A stretch of 64,000 nt of DNA from the NCBI RefSeq assembly GCF_013004645.1, contig NZ_JABEME010000008.1, positions 124,001 through 188,000 on the forward strand, written 5' to 3'. Position 1 is the first letter of the stretch. Every line of letters begins with the position of its first letter. Positions 49,147 to 58,385 of this stretch are shown piece after piece. The notes beneath the pieces were generated by a model. It saw nothing but the letters and a program-made list of their open reading frames with translations. It made no database searches and was not told the DNA's origin. The position numbers and the translations under genes are program-made. Source of the stretch: Stenotrophomonas africana (GTDB lineage: Bacteria; Pseudomonadota; Gammaproteobacteria; Xanthomonadales; Xanthomonadaceae).

Positions 49147-49341
49147 CCTTTCTGCCAGCTGAGCGGCCGGGGCCGCTTTCAGCCTTGCTTCATGCCGCCT
49201 GCCGCTAGATGAATGCGCAAGCCGCACGGTGGACCAGGCAATGTTCCGGCAATGTTGGAACGCCAGCGTGGACACCACGGCAGCCGGGGCGCCCCGCGCC
49301 CTCCCTGCCCAGCGTGGCATGCACCTCACAGGAGAACGAAC

Positions 49342-49749
49342 ATGCTCAGTACTTCCGCACTCAGCTTCCGTGGTCTGGCGATGGCTCTGGCACTGGTGGC
49401 CGGTGTGGCCGTGGTCAGCGATGCCAGCGCGATGTCGAGGAAGGACAAGCGCACCCTGGTCGGCGCCGTGGTCGGTGGCGTGGCCGGCAACCTGCTCTCC
49501 AACGGTGATCCCGCCGCCACCGTCGGCGGTGCCGTGGCCGGCGGTGCGATCGGCAACCTGACCACCTCCGATCGTCGCGACCGTCGCTATTACGACAACC
49601 GCTACTACAACGACCGTTACGACCGCCGGTACGATCGTGGCTATTACCGCAGCGGCTACTATGACCGTGGCGACGACCGCCGCTGGCAGCGCGAGCGTTA
49701 CTACGACAACCGCTACTACCACGACCGCGGTCGCCATCGCGGCTGGTAA
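49342..49749 (+). CDS. Glycine-zipper 2TM surface protein
   Basis: 135 residues from ATG 49342 (AGGAG 7 nt upstream). A signal peptide ends near SDASA. A glycine-zipper segment (LVGAVVGGVAGNLLS, VGGAVAGGAIGNL) is followed by a Tyr/Arg/Asp-rich tail of DRRYYDNRYYNDRYDRR type. It is probably outer-membrane associated, similar to SlyB/RcnB-like small proteins. Function unknown. Confidence 0.82.
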   Translation: MLSTSALSFRGLAMALALVAGVAVVSDASAMSRKDKRTLVGAVVGGVAGNLLSNGDPAATVGGAVAGGAIGNLTTSDRRDRRYYDNRYYNDRYDRRYDRGYYRSGYYDRGDDRRWQRERYYDNRYYHDRGRHRGW

Positions 49750-49874
49750 GCAGGGCGGCATCCTCCATGCCGATGCACGGGCGGGCGGGTCGATGACCCG
49801 CCCGTTTGCGTTGGCCGCGTGCATGGCGTTGAATGCGCAGCCTTGGATGTGACTCTCCCAACCGGGGCTGCGGC

Positions 49875-50999
49875 ATGACGTCTTCCTCCCATCGCGTGCA
49901 GGGCCTCAACAACGACGAGGTCGCTGCCGACTGGCCACCGATCAGCGCGGCGGACATCGCGTGGCTGAGTACGCGTTACCCGCAGCTGGGCGGGCACAGC
50001 CAACCGCGCTGGCACAGCCCACGGCCGCTGTCGGCCGCCGCCATCGTCGACGGCGTGGACGGTGCGGTGTTCATCAAGCGCCACCACCACAGCGTGCGCA
50101 GCGCGGCCTGCCTGGAAGAAGAACACCGCTTCATCGCCCATCTCGCCGCCGCCGGCGCGCCGGTGGTGCAGGTGCTGCCGGCGGTTGATGGCCACACCGC
50201 GGTCGAACACGGCGAATGGACGTTTGAACTGCACGATGTCGGCGTGGGCGACGACCTGTACCGCGACGCGGTGTCGTGGTCGCTGCTGACCGATGTTGCG
50301 CAGGCCCGCGAAGCCGGGCGCGCACTCGCACAACTGCACCGTGCCTCGGCCAGCTATCACGCGCCCCAGCGCAGCACCCATGTGCTGGTCGCGCGCGACG
50401 ATCTGATCCGCGCCGACGATCCGATCGCGGCCATCAAGGCAGGGCTGCATGAGCGCCCCGGGCTGGCCCGCTATCTGGCGCGCATTCCGTGGGAAGTGCA
50501 GCTGCAGCGTGACGTGCTGCCATGGCATGCCGGCCTGGCCCAGCGCCTGCGCGACGAGCCACGGCTGTGGGCGCACAACGACTGGCACGTTTCCAACCTG
50601 CTGTGGCGCGATGGGCAGGTCGGTACCGTGCTGGATTTCGGCCTGGCCTCGCCCACCAGCGCACTGTTCGACCTCGCCACCGCGATCGAGCGCAATGCGG
50701 TGGCGTGGCTGGAACTGGAGCGCGGCACGCAGGCGGTGCGCATCGATATCGCGCTGGCGTTGCTCGACGGCTACCGCCAGGTGCTGCCGCTGCCGGCGGC
50801 ACGCGTGCACCTGCTGGCCGACCTGCTGCCGATGGTCCATTTCGACTTCGCACTGTCCGAAGTGGAGTACTTCGAAGGCATCACCGGTTCGACCGCGAAC
50901 GCGGATGTGGCCTGGCAGCCCTTCATGCTGGGGCATCCGGCATGGTTCCACAGCGCGCCGGGGCAGGCACTGCTGCAGGCGCTGCACGCGGCAGCCTGA
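49875..50999 (+). CDS. APH-fold phosphotransferase (possible thiamine or small-metabolite kinase)
   Basis: 374 residues from ATG 49875. The choline-kinase/APH catalytic loop reads AHNDWHVSNLLW, with the metal-binding LDFGLA after it, and the N-lobe Lys lies in VFIKRHHHS. It lies directly upstream of the TPP riboswitch and thiamine-uptake genes. In several bacteria a thiamine kinase travels with PnuT, so thiamine phosphorylation is a reasonable inference, but the gene is not itself behind the riboswitch. Nothing specific suggests drug resistance. Confidence 0.75.
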   Translation: MTSSSHRVQGLNNDEVAADWPPISAADIAWLSTRYPQLGGHSQPRWHSPRPLSAAAIVDGVDGAVFIKRHHHSVRSAACLEEEHRFIAHLAAAGAPVVQVLPAVDGHTAVEHGEWTFELHDVGVGDDLYRDAVSWSLLTDVAQAREAGRALAQLHRASASYHAPQRSTHVLVARDDLIRADDPIAAIKAGLHERPGLARYLARIPWEVQLQRDVLPWHAGLAQRLRDEPRLWAHNDWHVSNLLWRDGQVGTVLDFGLASPTSALFDLATAIERNAVAWLELERGTQAVRIDIALALLDGYRQVLPLPAARVHLLADLLPMVHFDFALSEVEYFEGITGSTANADVAWQPFMLGHPAWFHSAPGQALLQALHAAA

Positions 51000-51022
51000 A
51001 GGGCACCGACTCGCAAATCCGT

Positions 51023-51042
51023 ACCATTTGTAGTGAAATGGT
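51023..51042 (+). other. Small hairpin ahead of the TPP riboswitch
   Basis: ACCATTT-6 nt-AAATGGT is a perfect 7-bp inverted repeat just after the kinase stop. It may be part of the promoter or end region. No T-run follows, so it is not a standard terminator. Confidence 0.4.
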
Positions 51043-51048
51043 CACCTG

Positions 51049-51125
51049 AAGCGGGGGTGCCTGGATCTGCCAGGCTGAGAGAGTCCCTTGGAACCTGATC
51101 CGGTTTGCACCGGCGTAGGGAGCTT
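51049..51125 (+). ncRNA. TPP riboswitch (THI element)
   Basis: The conserved blocks appear in order: GGGGGTGCC, GGCTGAGAGAGTCCC, TTGGAACCTGATCCGG, and CACCGGCGTAGGGAGC. The outer P1 stem pairs AAGC (51049-51052) with GCTT (51122-51125). It lies 84 bp upstream of the TonB-dependent receptor start and should repress receptor and PnuT expression when thiamine diphosphate is plentiful. Confidence 0.95.
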
Positions 51126-51208
51126 TGAGCCGCAGCCACACCCCCGTCATGGGCCGGTGCACCTGCGCGCCGTCGCTTCGTCTCCCTTGTTGTCCGAAGA
51201 CGAACCGA

Positions 51209-53398
51209 ATGAACCGCTGCCTGCGCCCCACCCTGCTCTCCCTCGCCCTCTGCGCCGCCTTGCCGCTGCATGCCCGCGAGGCCGAGGCGTCCCCTGATGT
51301 GGCTGCCACCGGCGCCGAGCGCTCGCCCACCGAGCTGGCGGCGGTGCGCGTGCAGGCCGGCAAACCGAAGGCCGATACCTCGCGCGTAAACGCCTTCGGT
51401 GGCGGCAGCTGGAAGGACACGCCGGCCTCGGTGAACGTGCTCGAGCGCGATTACCTCGACCGTCGTCAGGTGCGTTCATTGTCCGAGCTGGCCAGCAACG
51501 ATGCCTCGCTGGGTGATGCGTATGCACCGGTGGGCTACTACCAGAACATCGCCATCCGTGGCTTCGCCCTTGACGCCGCCACCGGCTATCGCTTCAACGG
51601 CCTGTCCATCGCCGGCGAACAGCGCCTGGCGCTGGAGAACGTGCAGTCGGTTGAGATCCTCAAGGGTGAAGCCGGCCTGGCCGCAGGCGTGATGGCGCCG
51701 GGCGGCATCATCAACTACATCGGCAAGCGCCCGGCCGAAGTGCGCACCGCCACGCTCGGTACCGACTCGGAAGGCTCGCGCTACGTCGCCGTCGATGTCG
51801 GCCACTGGATCACCCCGCGTTTCGGCCTGCGCCTGAATGCCGCATGGGACTCCAGCAATTCCTATGTCGAGCACGCCGATGGCCGCCGCAATTTCTATTC
51901 GCTCGCCGCCGACTGGCTGATCGGCGAGCGCGGCAAGCTGGAGGTGGATGCCAACTACCAGACCAGCTCGCAGCGTTCGGTGTCCGGTTACCAGCTGCTG
52001 GGCGCACGCGACCTGCCGCGCGGCGTCGACCGCGAGCACCTGCTCGGCTACCAGCCGTGGCAGCGGCCGGTGGATATCGCCAGCACCAACATCACCGCCC
52101 TGCACACCTACGACTTCAACGAGGCCTGGCAGTCGCGCGTCTCGGTCGGCCACAGCCGCTCGGTGATCGATGACAACGTCGCCTTCGCCTACGGCTGCTA
52201 CTACGCCGTGCAGTGCGCCGATGGCAGCGTGCCGGGCAACTACTTCGCGCCCAACGGCGACTACGACGTCTACGACTACCGCAGCCCGGACGATACCCGC
52301 CGCAACCAGCAGGCCCGTGCCGAACTGCGTGGCCGCTTCGAGACCGGCAGCGTCGGCCATGAGCTGACCCTCGGCGCCGACTACTTCCGCCGCACCGTGG
52401 ACAGGCGCCCGAGCGTCAACGAGTACGTTGGCACCACCAACATCCACGACGCACCGGTGCCGGTGTTCGCGCCGTCGCCGAAGATGCCGGGCCCGTCCGC
52501 ACGTCGCCTGGACAGCCGCCAGACCGCGTTCTTCGCGCTGGACCGGATGAGCTTCGGCGATGACTGGCAGTGGCTGGCGGGTGGCCGCTTCGTGCGCCTC
52601 GACGAGCGCGCCTACGACAAGCGTGGCACCCCGCAGCGGCACAGCCGCCTGTCGCGCTTCCTGCCGCAGACCGCGGTGGTGTGGAAGGCCACCGACCAGC
52701 TCAATGCCTATGCCAGCTACGTGCGCGGCATTTCGCTGGGCCAGGAAGCGCCGTTCTGGACCAGCAATGCCGACACCTTCCTGCCATCGGTGCAGTCGCG
52801 GCAGCTGGAAGTAGGCGTGAAATACGTGCCGGTCGAGGCGCTGACGCTGGGCGCGGCGGTGTTCCGCATTTCGCAGCCGTACCAGTACGCCAAGCCGGAC
52901 AACAGCGACGTCGGCTACACCTTCATCGAAGAAGGCACGCAGACCCACACCGGCCTGGAGCTGACCGCCAACGGCCAGCTGACCGATGCGCTGCAGATCG
53001 TGGCCAGCGCCAGCGTACTGCAGGCGCGCGCGCGCGACACCGGCACGCCGGCCTATGAAAGCCATCAGCTGGTGAACGTGCCGAAGGTGCGTGCCGGCGT
53101 GCACGTGGCCTACGCGCTGCCGTTCGTGCAGGGCCTGGATGTGACCGGTGGCTGGCGCTATGCCGGTGCCAATGTCGCCCGCGCCGACGGTGGGGTGCGC
53201 GCACCGGACTACTCGGTGTTCGATGCCGGCCTGCGTTTCCAGCATCGCCTGCATGAGCGCGCAGTGACCTGGAACCTGTCGGTAGACAACGTGTTCAACC
53301 GCTTCTACTGGCGCGATACCGGCAGCAGCGGTGGTGACTACTACCTGTTCCCCGGTGCACCGCGACAGGCCCGCCTGTCGGTGACGTTCGCGCTGTGA
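51209..53398 (+). CDS. TonB-dependent outer-membrane receptor, predicted thiamine uptake
   Basis: 729 residues from ATG 51209. A signal peptide ends near LHARE. The plug domain (about 45-170; NIAIRGFALDAATGYRFNGL, EILKGEAGLAAGVMAPGGI) precedes a 22-strand barrel ending in PRQARLSVTFAL with the terminal Leu. It is siderophore-receptor-like in sequence, but its TPP riboswitch and overlapping pnuT gene point to thiamine or a thiamine precursor. The stop overlaps the pnuT GTG start. Confidence 0.92.
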   Translation: MNRCLRPTLLSLALCAALPLHAREAEASPDVAATGAERSPTELAAVRVQAGKPKADTSRVNAFGGGSWKDTPASVNVLERDYLDRRQVRSLSELASNDASLGDAYAPVGYYQNIAIRGFALDAATGYRFNGLSIAGEQRLALENVQSVEILKGEAGLAAGVMAPGGIINYIGKRPAEVRTATLGTDSEGSRYVAVDVGHWITPRFGLRLNAAWDSSNSYVEHADGRRNFYSLAADWLIGERGKLEVDANYQTSSQRSVSGYQLLGARDLPRGVDREHLLGYQPWQRPVDIASTNITALHTYDFNEAWQSRVSVGHSRSVIDDNVAFAYGCYYAVQCADGSVPGNYFAPNGDYDVYDYRSPDDTRRNQQARAELRGRFETGSVGHELTLGADYFRRTVDRRPSVNEYVGTTNIHDAPVPVFAPSPKMPGPSARRLDSRQTAFFALDRMSFGDDWQWLAGGRFVRLDERAYDKRGTPQRHSRLSRFLPQTAVVWKATDQLNAYASYVRGISLGQEAPFWTSNADTFLPSVQSRQLEVGVKYVPVEALTLGAAVFRISQPYQYAKPDNSDVGYTFIEEGTQTHTGLELTANGQLTDALQIVASASVLQARARDTGTPAYESHQLVNVPKVRAGVHVAYALPFVQGLDVTGGWRYAGANVARADGGVRAPDYSVFDAGLRFQHRLHERAVTWNLSVDNVFNRFYWRDTGSSGGDYYLFPGAPRQARLSVTFAL

Positions 53399-53976
53399 GC
53401 GGCGTGATGCTGGAGTGGACCGCCGCGCTGTGCAGCATCCTCGGCGTCTGGCTGATGGCCCGGCGCCGGCTGGCAGCGTGGCCGGTGGGCCTGCTGTCGG
53501 TGACGCTGTACGGTCTGGTGTTCGCCGAGGCCAAGCTGTACTCGGACACCCTGCTGCAGGTCGCCTTCGGCGGCTTCCTGGTCTATGGCTGGCTCAACTG
53601 GCGGCAGCACGCCGCCGATGAAGGCAGCATCCGCATCGTGCCGCTGGCGCGCGGCAAGCTGCTGCGCGACCTGGCCATCGGCCTGTGTGGCGGCGTCGCG
53701 CTGGGTGCGGCCATGCACACCTTCACTGATGCCGCACTGCCCTGGTTGGACGCGATGCTGACCGCGCTGAGCCTGGTCGGCCAGTGGTGGCAGGCGCGCC
53801 GCCACGTGGCCTGCTGGTGGGTGTGGATCGCGGTGGACGTGGTCTATGTGGGTGCGTACCTGTTCAAGTCGCTGCACGTGACCGCCGCGCTGTACGTGTT
53901 CTTCCTCGGCCTGGCCGTATTCGGCCTGCGCGCATGGAGCGCCGCCGCGCGTGAACCGCAGGTGGCAACCCGGTAG
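53395..53976 (+). CDS. pnuT: PnuT/PnuC-family thiamine transporter
   Basis: 193 residues with about seven TM helices. The PnuC-family pattern is seen in WTAALCSILGVWLMARR, WPVGLLSVTLYG and WWVWIAVDVVYVGAYLF. PnuC members carry nicotinamide riboside and PnuT members carry thiamine; the riboswitch upstream decides for PnuT. GTG start overlaps the receptor stop (GTGA). It moves thiamine across the inner membrane by facilitated diffusion. Confidence 0.88.
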   Translation: MSGVMLEWTAALCSILGVWLMARRRLAAWPVGLLSVTLYGLVFAEAKLYSDTLLQVAFGGFLVYGWLNWRQHAADEGSIRIVPLARGKLLRDLAIGLCGGVALGAAMHTFTDAALPWLDAMLTALSLVGQWWQARRHVACWWVWIAVDVVYVGAYLFKSLHVTAALYVFFLGLAVFGLRAWSAAAREPQVATR

Positions 53977-54045
53977 AGCCACGCCATGCGTGGCTGTTAG
54001 GGGCAATCGGCGCGCCATCCACGCATGGCGTGGAGCTACGGGGTC
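53973..54045. repeat. SMAG inverted pair after pnuT
   Basis: GTAGAGCCACGCCATGCGTG and its partner CACGCATGGCGTGGAGCTAC face outward around a short spacer. They lie in the convergent gap before the TonB-C-like gene. A near-identical pair stands at 54523-54590. Confidence 0.75.
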
Positions 54046-54452
54046 AGGGCCAAACCCAGCCGCAGCGGCTGGCGCATGTCGGCCGGTAGGGCCGCCTGCA
54101 ACGGCGCGGCCTGCAGCGTCGCGCGCAGGTCGGCGTCGACCTGGGCATCACCCAGGCTGTCGAATTCCAGCTTCGAGATGCGGCCATCCGCCGCGATCCA
54201 CACGCTCACCGGCAACGGCGTCGGCGCATCCGGATGTGCCTGCAGCCATTCCAGCACGCGCTGCGCCTGCGGGTCCTGCTCCTGCTGCAGGCGCTGCTGC
54301 AGCTGACCACCCACGGCGGCGGCGTAGGCCATCCAGTGCGCAGGGGCTTCCTGCGCGGACACCGCGGCGCTCCCCAGTGCCAGCGCACCGAACAACGCGG
54401 CCAGCCGCTTCCACCCGCGGCGTGCGCCGCTCCTGTTTCCGGTCATGGTCAT
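54036..54452 (-). CDS. Small secreted protein with TonB C-terminal-like domain
   Basis: 138 residues from ATG 54452. A basic N-terminus and signal peptide end near VSAQEA. The C-terminal part (PLPVSVWIAADGRISKLEFDSLGD, then DADLRATLQAAPLQ) resembles the TonB C-terminal fold used in energy transducers and related periplasmic proteins. There is no Pro-rich spacer or membrane anchor, so it is not a full TonB. Homologues are often co-encoded with exbBD-like genes, which are absent here. Confidence 0.65.
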   Translation of the reverse strand: MTMTGNRSGARRGWKRLAALFGALALGSAAVSAQEAPAHWMAYAAAVGGQLQQRLQQEQDPQAQRVLEWLQAHPDAPTPLPVSVWIAADGRISKLEFDSLGDAQVDADLRATLQAAPLQAALPADMRQPLRLGLALTP

Positions 54453-54522
54453 CGCCCGCCTCCTGCACTCCCATCCAGCACGACATGGTCGGCGCGGTAG
54501 ATGACAGGCAGATGGCGGCACA

Positions 54523-54590
54523 GTAGAGCCACGCCATGCGTGGCTGCTACGGGCAACGTGTGCGCCATCCGAGCATGGCGTGGATCTACT
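54523..54590. repeat. SMAG inverted pair between TonB-C-like and Dyp genes
   Basis: GTAGAGCCACGCCATGCGTG and CATGGCGTGGATCTAC face outward, almost the same as the pair at 53973-54045. The two pairs bracket the TonB-C-like gene. Confidence 0.75.
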
Positions 54591-54633
54591 GGAACAGAGC
54601 GGCCAGTAGCATGCGCAAGGACGAGAGGCGCGA

Positions 54634-55608
54634 TCAATCGCCCAGATCGGCCAGCACTTTGCGTGAGGGCGCGAAGAAGGTCACGCCGGTGGTGGCGGTG
54701 GAGAAATCGAGGATGCGGTCGTGCAGTGGCGCGGGATTGCCGATGAACATACGCTCGAGCATCTTCTCGATCACCCACAGGCGGCGCGTGTAGCCGATGA
54801 AGTAGGTGCCGTACTCGCCGCGGCCCGGGTTGGCGAACGGCATGTTGTCGCGCAGGATCTCGTGCTCGCCGTCGGCATCCTCGATGGTGCACAGCGTCTT
54901 GTGCGACTTCTGCGCATCGGCCGGCGCATCATCCAGCTCGATGTTGTCGTGCTTGGTGCGGCCGATGATCGCTTCCTGCGCCTCGGTCTTCTGCGCGCGC
55001 CACGCGTCGAGGTTGTGCAGGTACTTCTGCACCACCACGTAGCTGCCGCCGGCATGCTCCGGGTCTTCCTCACCCACGATCGTGGCTTCCGGCAGCGACA
55101 GCCCTTCCGGGTTGGCGGTGCCATCGACGAAATCGAGCAGGTCGCGGCCATCGAAATAACGGAAGCCGGCCACGTCATCGACCGTCTCCACCGCATCGCC
55201 GAAGGCCATCAGCAGGTTGCGCTCGAATGCCACGATCAGGTCCATGGTGCGTGCGCGGATGTGATACAGCAGGTCGCCGGGTGTGGACACGGCGGTGTGG
55301 GTCGCGCCCTTGATCTCGCGGAACGGCTGCAGCTCACGCGGCGGCGTGGTGCCCACCAGCGGCTTCCAAACGCGGTAGCCAATGGCCACGTTGCAGGTGA
55401 AGGTGCGCTCGATCTCGCGGATGGCGGTGTTCTTGATCAGATCATCGGTGCTGGCCAGCACCTCGCGCGCCTTGGCGATCGACGCCTCGTCGTCCTTCAC
55501 CTTCAGCACCAGGAACGCCGCCGAATGGGTCAGTGGCGCGGTGATCTGCTGCGGCTCGTTGTCGAGCGTGTGGTTGAGGGCGGTGATCGGTGCGGGCTGG
55601 GAGTTCAC
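54634..55608 (-). CDS. Dyp-type haem peroxidase
   Basis: 324 residues. The GXXDG signature reads DFVDGTANPEG, with the distal catalytic Asp in VDG; the haem-ligand His and distal Arg regions (ILRDNMPFANPGRGEYGTYFIGYTR) follow the class B pattern. It has no Tat or Sec signal, so it is probably cytoplasmic or encapsulin-loaded, though no encapsulin gene is visible here. It oxidises dyes and phenols with peroxide; the natural substrate is unknown. Confidence 0.93.
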   Translation of the reverse strand: MNSQPAPITALNHTLDNEPQQITAPLTHSAAFLVLKVKDDEASIAKAREVLASTDDLIKNTAIREIERTFTCNVAIGYRVWKPLVGTTPPRELQPFREIKGATHTAVSTPGDLLYHIRARTMDLIVAFERNLLMAFGDAVETVDDVAGFRYFDGRDLLDFVDGTANPEGLSLPEATIVGEEDPEHAGGSYVVVQKYLHNLDAWRAQKTEAQEAIIGRTKHDNIELDDAPADAQKSHKTLCTIEDADGEHEILRDNMPFANPGRGEYGTYFIGYTRRLWVIEKMLERMFIGNPAPLHDRILDFSTATTGVTFFAPSRKVLADLGD

Positions 55609-55811
55609 GGCGGTTCCTGCTGGCTTGAGGCGGGCGCATCGCGCGTGGCGATGTGCGGGCGATCATAGCCGAAGCTCCTGATCGGCGACGGAGCGGTTCT
55701 CAGGTCGCGGCGGATGCCGCGTGCGTTTGAGACAGCGCCATGACACTGCTAGCCTGCGCCATGAGGCCGGCAGCACGTGGCCATCCCTGCACTTCACGGA
55801 GGAAGACGCTG

Positions 55812-56744
55812 ATGTCCCATACATCGATGCAGTGGCTGCGCGCATCCGCCACAACCGTGGCCCTCGCTCTGGCGTTGGGAACACCGCTTGGCGCGCACGC
55901 CGCTGCCGAGGATCCCTTCTTCACCGCCCTCGATCGCTACGGCGCCGATGACTTCAGCGGATGCGCGCGACTGCTCGGCGAGCTGTTGCAGCGTGGTGGC
56001 CGCTTCCCCGACGGCGGCGAGCTGCTGCTGGTGGAATGCACGGCCGCTGCCGGCGACCGCAGCCAGGCAATGGACTACGTGAACCAACTGCTGCCCCGCG
56101 GGCGCCTGTCATTCGATGATCTGCTGCACAAGGATCGGCCGGGCCTGAACGCCCTGCGCGCCGATCCGGCGTGGCCGGACATGCAGCGGCGCGTGGAAGC
56201 CGCCGAGCAGCAACGCCTCGCGCAGCTGGACGCCCCGTTGCGCAAAGAGCTGCTGGAGCGCGCCGCACGTGACCAGGCCGCCCAGCATGTGGCTATCGAC
56301 GCGGGGGGTGGCAATGCGTTCAAAGGCGTAGCACCGGTGGCCCAGGCCAATGCCGATTGGTTGAAGACCATGATTGCCGACAAGGGCTGGCCGACCTATT
56401 CGCGGGTCGGCCATGACGGGGCCAAGGCGGCCTGGCTGATCGTCCAGCACGCCGATCACAATCCCGCGTTCCAGGCACAGGTACTGCCGCTGATCGAACA
56501 TGCGGCGAAGGCCGGCGAGGCCGATCTTCCCGATCTGGCGTTGCTGACCGATCGCGTACTGCTCGCGCAGGGCAAGCCGCAGCGTTACGGCAGCCAGTTC
56601 ACCACCGCCGGCGACGGCACGATGGAGCTGCGGCCCACCGAAGACATGGACGGACTGGACGCACGGCGCCAGGCCATGGGGCTGCAACCGCTGGCGCAGT
56701 ACAAAGCCACGCTGTCGGAGGCGTATCGCAAGCCGGTCCGCTAG
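55812..56744 (+). CDS. Secreted DUF6624-type protein
   Basis: 310 residues from ATG 55812 (GGAGGAAG just upstream). A signal peptide ends near GAHAAAED. The second half has WPTYSRVGHDGAKAAWLIVQ, HADHNPAFQ and the late YGSQFTTAGDGTMELRP and EDMDGLDARRQAMGL, a pattern of the DUF6624 family. Function is unknown; the location is probably periplasmic. Confidence 0.78.
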   Translation: MSHTSMQWLRASATTVALALALGTPLGAHAAAEDPFFTALDRYGADDFSGCARLLGELLQRGGRFPDGGELLLVECTAAAGDRSQAMDYVNQLLPRGRLSFDDLLHKDRPGLNALRADPAWPDMQRRVEAAEQQRLAQLDAPLRKELLERAARDQAAQHVAIDAGGGNAFKGVAPVAQANADWLKTMIADKGWPTYSRVGHDGAKAAWLIVQHADHNPAFQAQVLPLIEHAAKAGEADLPDLALLTDRVLLAQGKPQRYGSQFTTAGDGTMELRPTEDMDGLDARRQAMGLQPLAQYKATLSEAYRKPVR

Positions 56745-56765
56745 GGCCGTATCAGCCTGGACGCA

Positions 56766-57089
56766 TCACGGGTCGCTGCAGACGTAGTACTGCGGACCGG
56801 TCCAGGCGATGCGCAGATACGGACCTTCGAGCAGACCGCGGTCGCGAAGCCAGGCAAACACCTCGGCCGGGCTCCATTCGCGACCGGCCAAGAACGCTAC
56901 GCCCCGGTCACGCAGGGCAGCGAACAAGCGGGCTTTGCCGATGTCGTCGCCCACTTCGGCGCACAATGTCGCCGCCTGCCCCGCCATGCCGAGTGCCTGC
57001 AACGCCGCACGCGCGTCTGCGTCCAGCACCACCACCTGCACGGTATTGCCGTCGGCCTGCTGCACATACGCGGAAATGGGGATCAGCAT
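56766..57089 (-). CDS. Hypothetical protein
   Basis: 107 residues. It starts MLIPISAYVQQADGNTVQVV and ends YLRIAWTGPQYYVCSDP; the middle is a mixed alpha/beta segment. No signal peptide or known motif. Length and base composition look like a real gene. It is on the same strand as the VOC gene 60 bp upstream and may be co-transcribed. I do not recognise it. Confidence 0.55.
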   Translation of the reverse strand: MLIPISAYVQQADGNTVQVVVLDADARAALQALGMAGQAATLCAEVGDDIGKARLFAALRDRGVAFLAGREWSPAEVFAWLRDRGLLEGPYLRIAWTGPQYYVCSDP

Positions 57090-57148
57090 GCGCTGGACTC
57101 TGCCTGGCTCGGCCCAGTATGCATGTTCCGCGGCGGGTATCAGCAGGT

Positions 57149-57517
57149 TCAGGTCGCATCACTCCAGACCGCCAGTTCGTAGCCGTCCAGATCACGGAAG
57201 TGGAAGCGGCGGCCACCGGGGAACGCGAACACCGCCTGTACGACTTCGCCACCGGCAGCGATTACACGCTGCTGTGCATCGGCCAGGTCCGCGCAGTAGA
57301 GGATCACCAGCGGCCCCCCGTGGGCACGCACCGGCGCGTCGGCCACGAAGCCACCTTTCAGACGGCCGTCGTCGAACTCGGTGTAGGCCGTGCCGTAGTC
57401 GGTGAAATGCCAGCCGAACACCTCGCCGTAGAAGCGTTTGCTGCGGGCAATGTCGGCGACGTTGAATTCGATGTTGTCGATGCGGCGTTCGGCATCGTGG
57501 GGCGCGGTATGGCTCAT
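57149..57517 (-). CDS. VOC-family (glyoxalase/bleomycin-resistance-like) protein
   Basis: 122 residues, one betaalphabetabetabeta pair: DNIEFNVADIARSKRFYGEVFGW at the start and FHFRDLDGYELAVWSD at the end, with metal-type Glu in the last strand. It belongs to the small VOC proteins of the YybH/CatA-like kind that lack a defined substrate. No evidence for true glyoxalase I activity. Confidence 0.85.
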   Translation of the reverse strand: MSHTAPHDAERRIDNIEFNVADIARSKRFYGEVFGWHFTDYGTAYTEFDDGRLKGGFVADAPVRAHGGPLVILYCADLADAQQRVIAAGGEVVQAVFAFPGGRRFHFRDLDGYELAVWSDAT

Positions 57518-57584
57518 GGCGTGGCTCCTGGGTGGGAGCCCAGCTTCAATCAGCGCGGCACCGCGGTCTTGAACGAAACGGCCA

Positions 57585-58352
57585 TCATTGGCCCCATTCC
57601 AGGCGCAGTTCGCGTGCGGTCATGCTGGCAAGCTCGCGCGCCTCGCGGCTGAGATGGGCCTGGTCGGCATAGCCGGCCTCTGCGGCCAGCATCGCCAGCG
57701 AGTGCTGCGGCAGCGCACGGCCGTGGCGCAGGAAGCGTTGCAGGCGCAGGATCCGCTCCAGCGTCTTGGCGCCGTAGCCGAACTGCAACTGGCTGAAACG
57801 TCGCAGGCTGCGCGGGCTCAGGCTCAAGTGCGCCGCCAGCGTATCCAGCGTGGCGTCACCCGCGGCGAGCGCCCGGAACAGGACATGTGCACGCTGCGCC
57901 GACGTATCGAGCGCGGACGCACCCATATGCTGCCGCAGGCAGTGCGCCATCCGCTGCAGGCGCAGTGCAGGCGCGGTGTCGCCGATGGAGGCCGCCGCCT
58001 TGTTCACCCACGTGCCCTTCAGATCAGCCAGTGGCACGGCCTGGCCGATGATCCCGGCCAAGGGCAGGCCCAGCGCGGCCAATGCCTGGCCGGGACGGAA
58101 GCGTGCGCCCAGCACCTGTGCACCGGGTGCCAGCGCCGGGTGCGCGGCCACGCGGTCCGGGCCGACCACGAACAACGCACCGTCGCGCCAGAGGATATCC
58201 ACGCAGCCATCGGGCAATACGGTGATGTGCCCATCGGCATCGGCAGGAAGCTGGCTCTGCCAGAGCTGGCCAAAGTGGCCGCGCAGCGGCGCAGGCGCTA
58301 GATGCTCCTGGTAGGCCGTGCCGGTACCTGCGAGGGAGGAAGAGTCGCCCAT
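57585..58352 (-). CDS. AraC-family regulator with DUF6597-type N-terminus
   Basis: 255 residues from ATG 58352 (ATG 58379 possible; no clear Shine-Dalgarno at either). The N-terminal domain (about 20-130; ITVLPDGCVDILWRDGALFVVGP) is the DUF6597 type seen in AraC regulators. The C-terminal double helix-turn-helix includes LDTLAAHLSLSPRSLRRF and SLAMLAAEAGYADQAHLSRE. It lies 67 bp upstream of the VOC gene on the same strand. The effector is unknown. Confidence 0.86.
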   Translation of the reverse strand: MGDSSSLAGTGTAYQEHLAPAPLRGHFGQLWQSQLPADADGHITVLPDGCVDILWRDGALFVVGPDRVAAHPALAPGAQVLGARFRPGQALAALGLPLAGIIGQAVPLADLKGTWVNKAAASIGDTAPALRLQRMAHCLRQHMGASALDTSAQRAHVLFRALAAGDATLDTLAAHLSLSPRSLRRFSQLQFGYGAKTLERILRLQRFLRHGRALPQHSLAMLAAEAGYADQAHLSREARELASMTARELRLEWGQ

Positions 58353-58385
58353 ACCGCATTGTGGCGCCACTGGGCCCATAAAAGT

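Noticed and set aside
46060..49824. Very long (over 1200 codons) open frame on the minus strand
   Set aside because: It runs antisense to the lipoprotein, effector and glycine-zipper genes, which have signal sequences, Shine-Dalgarno sites and known domains. In GC-rich DNA the opposite strand often lacks stops. The predicted protein is low-complexity.
49875..50999. Aminoglycoside resistance gene
   Set aside because: The APH fold is shared by many metabolite kinases; the neighbours are thiamine-transport genes and there is no mobile context.
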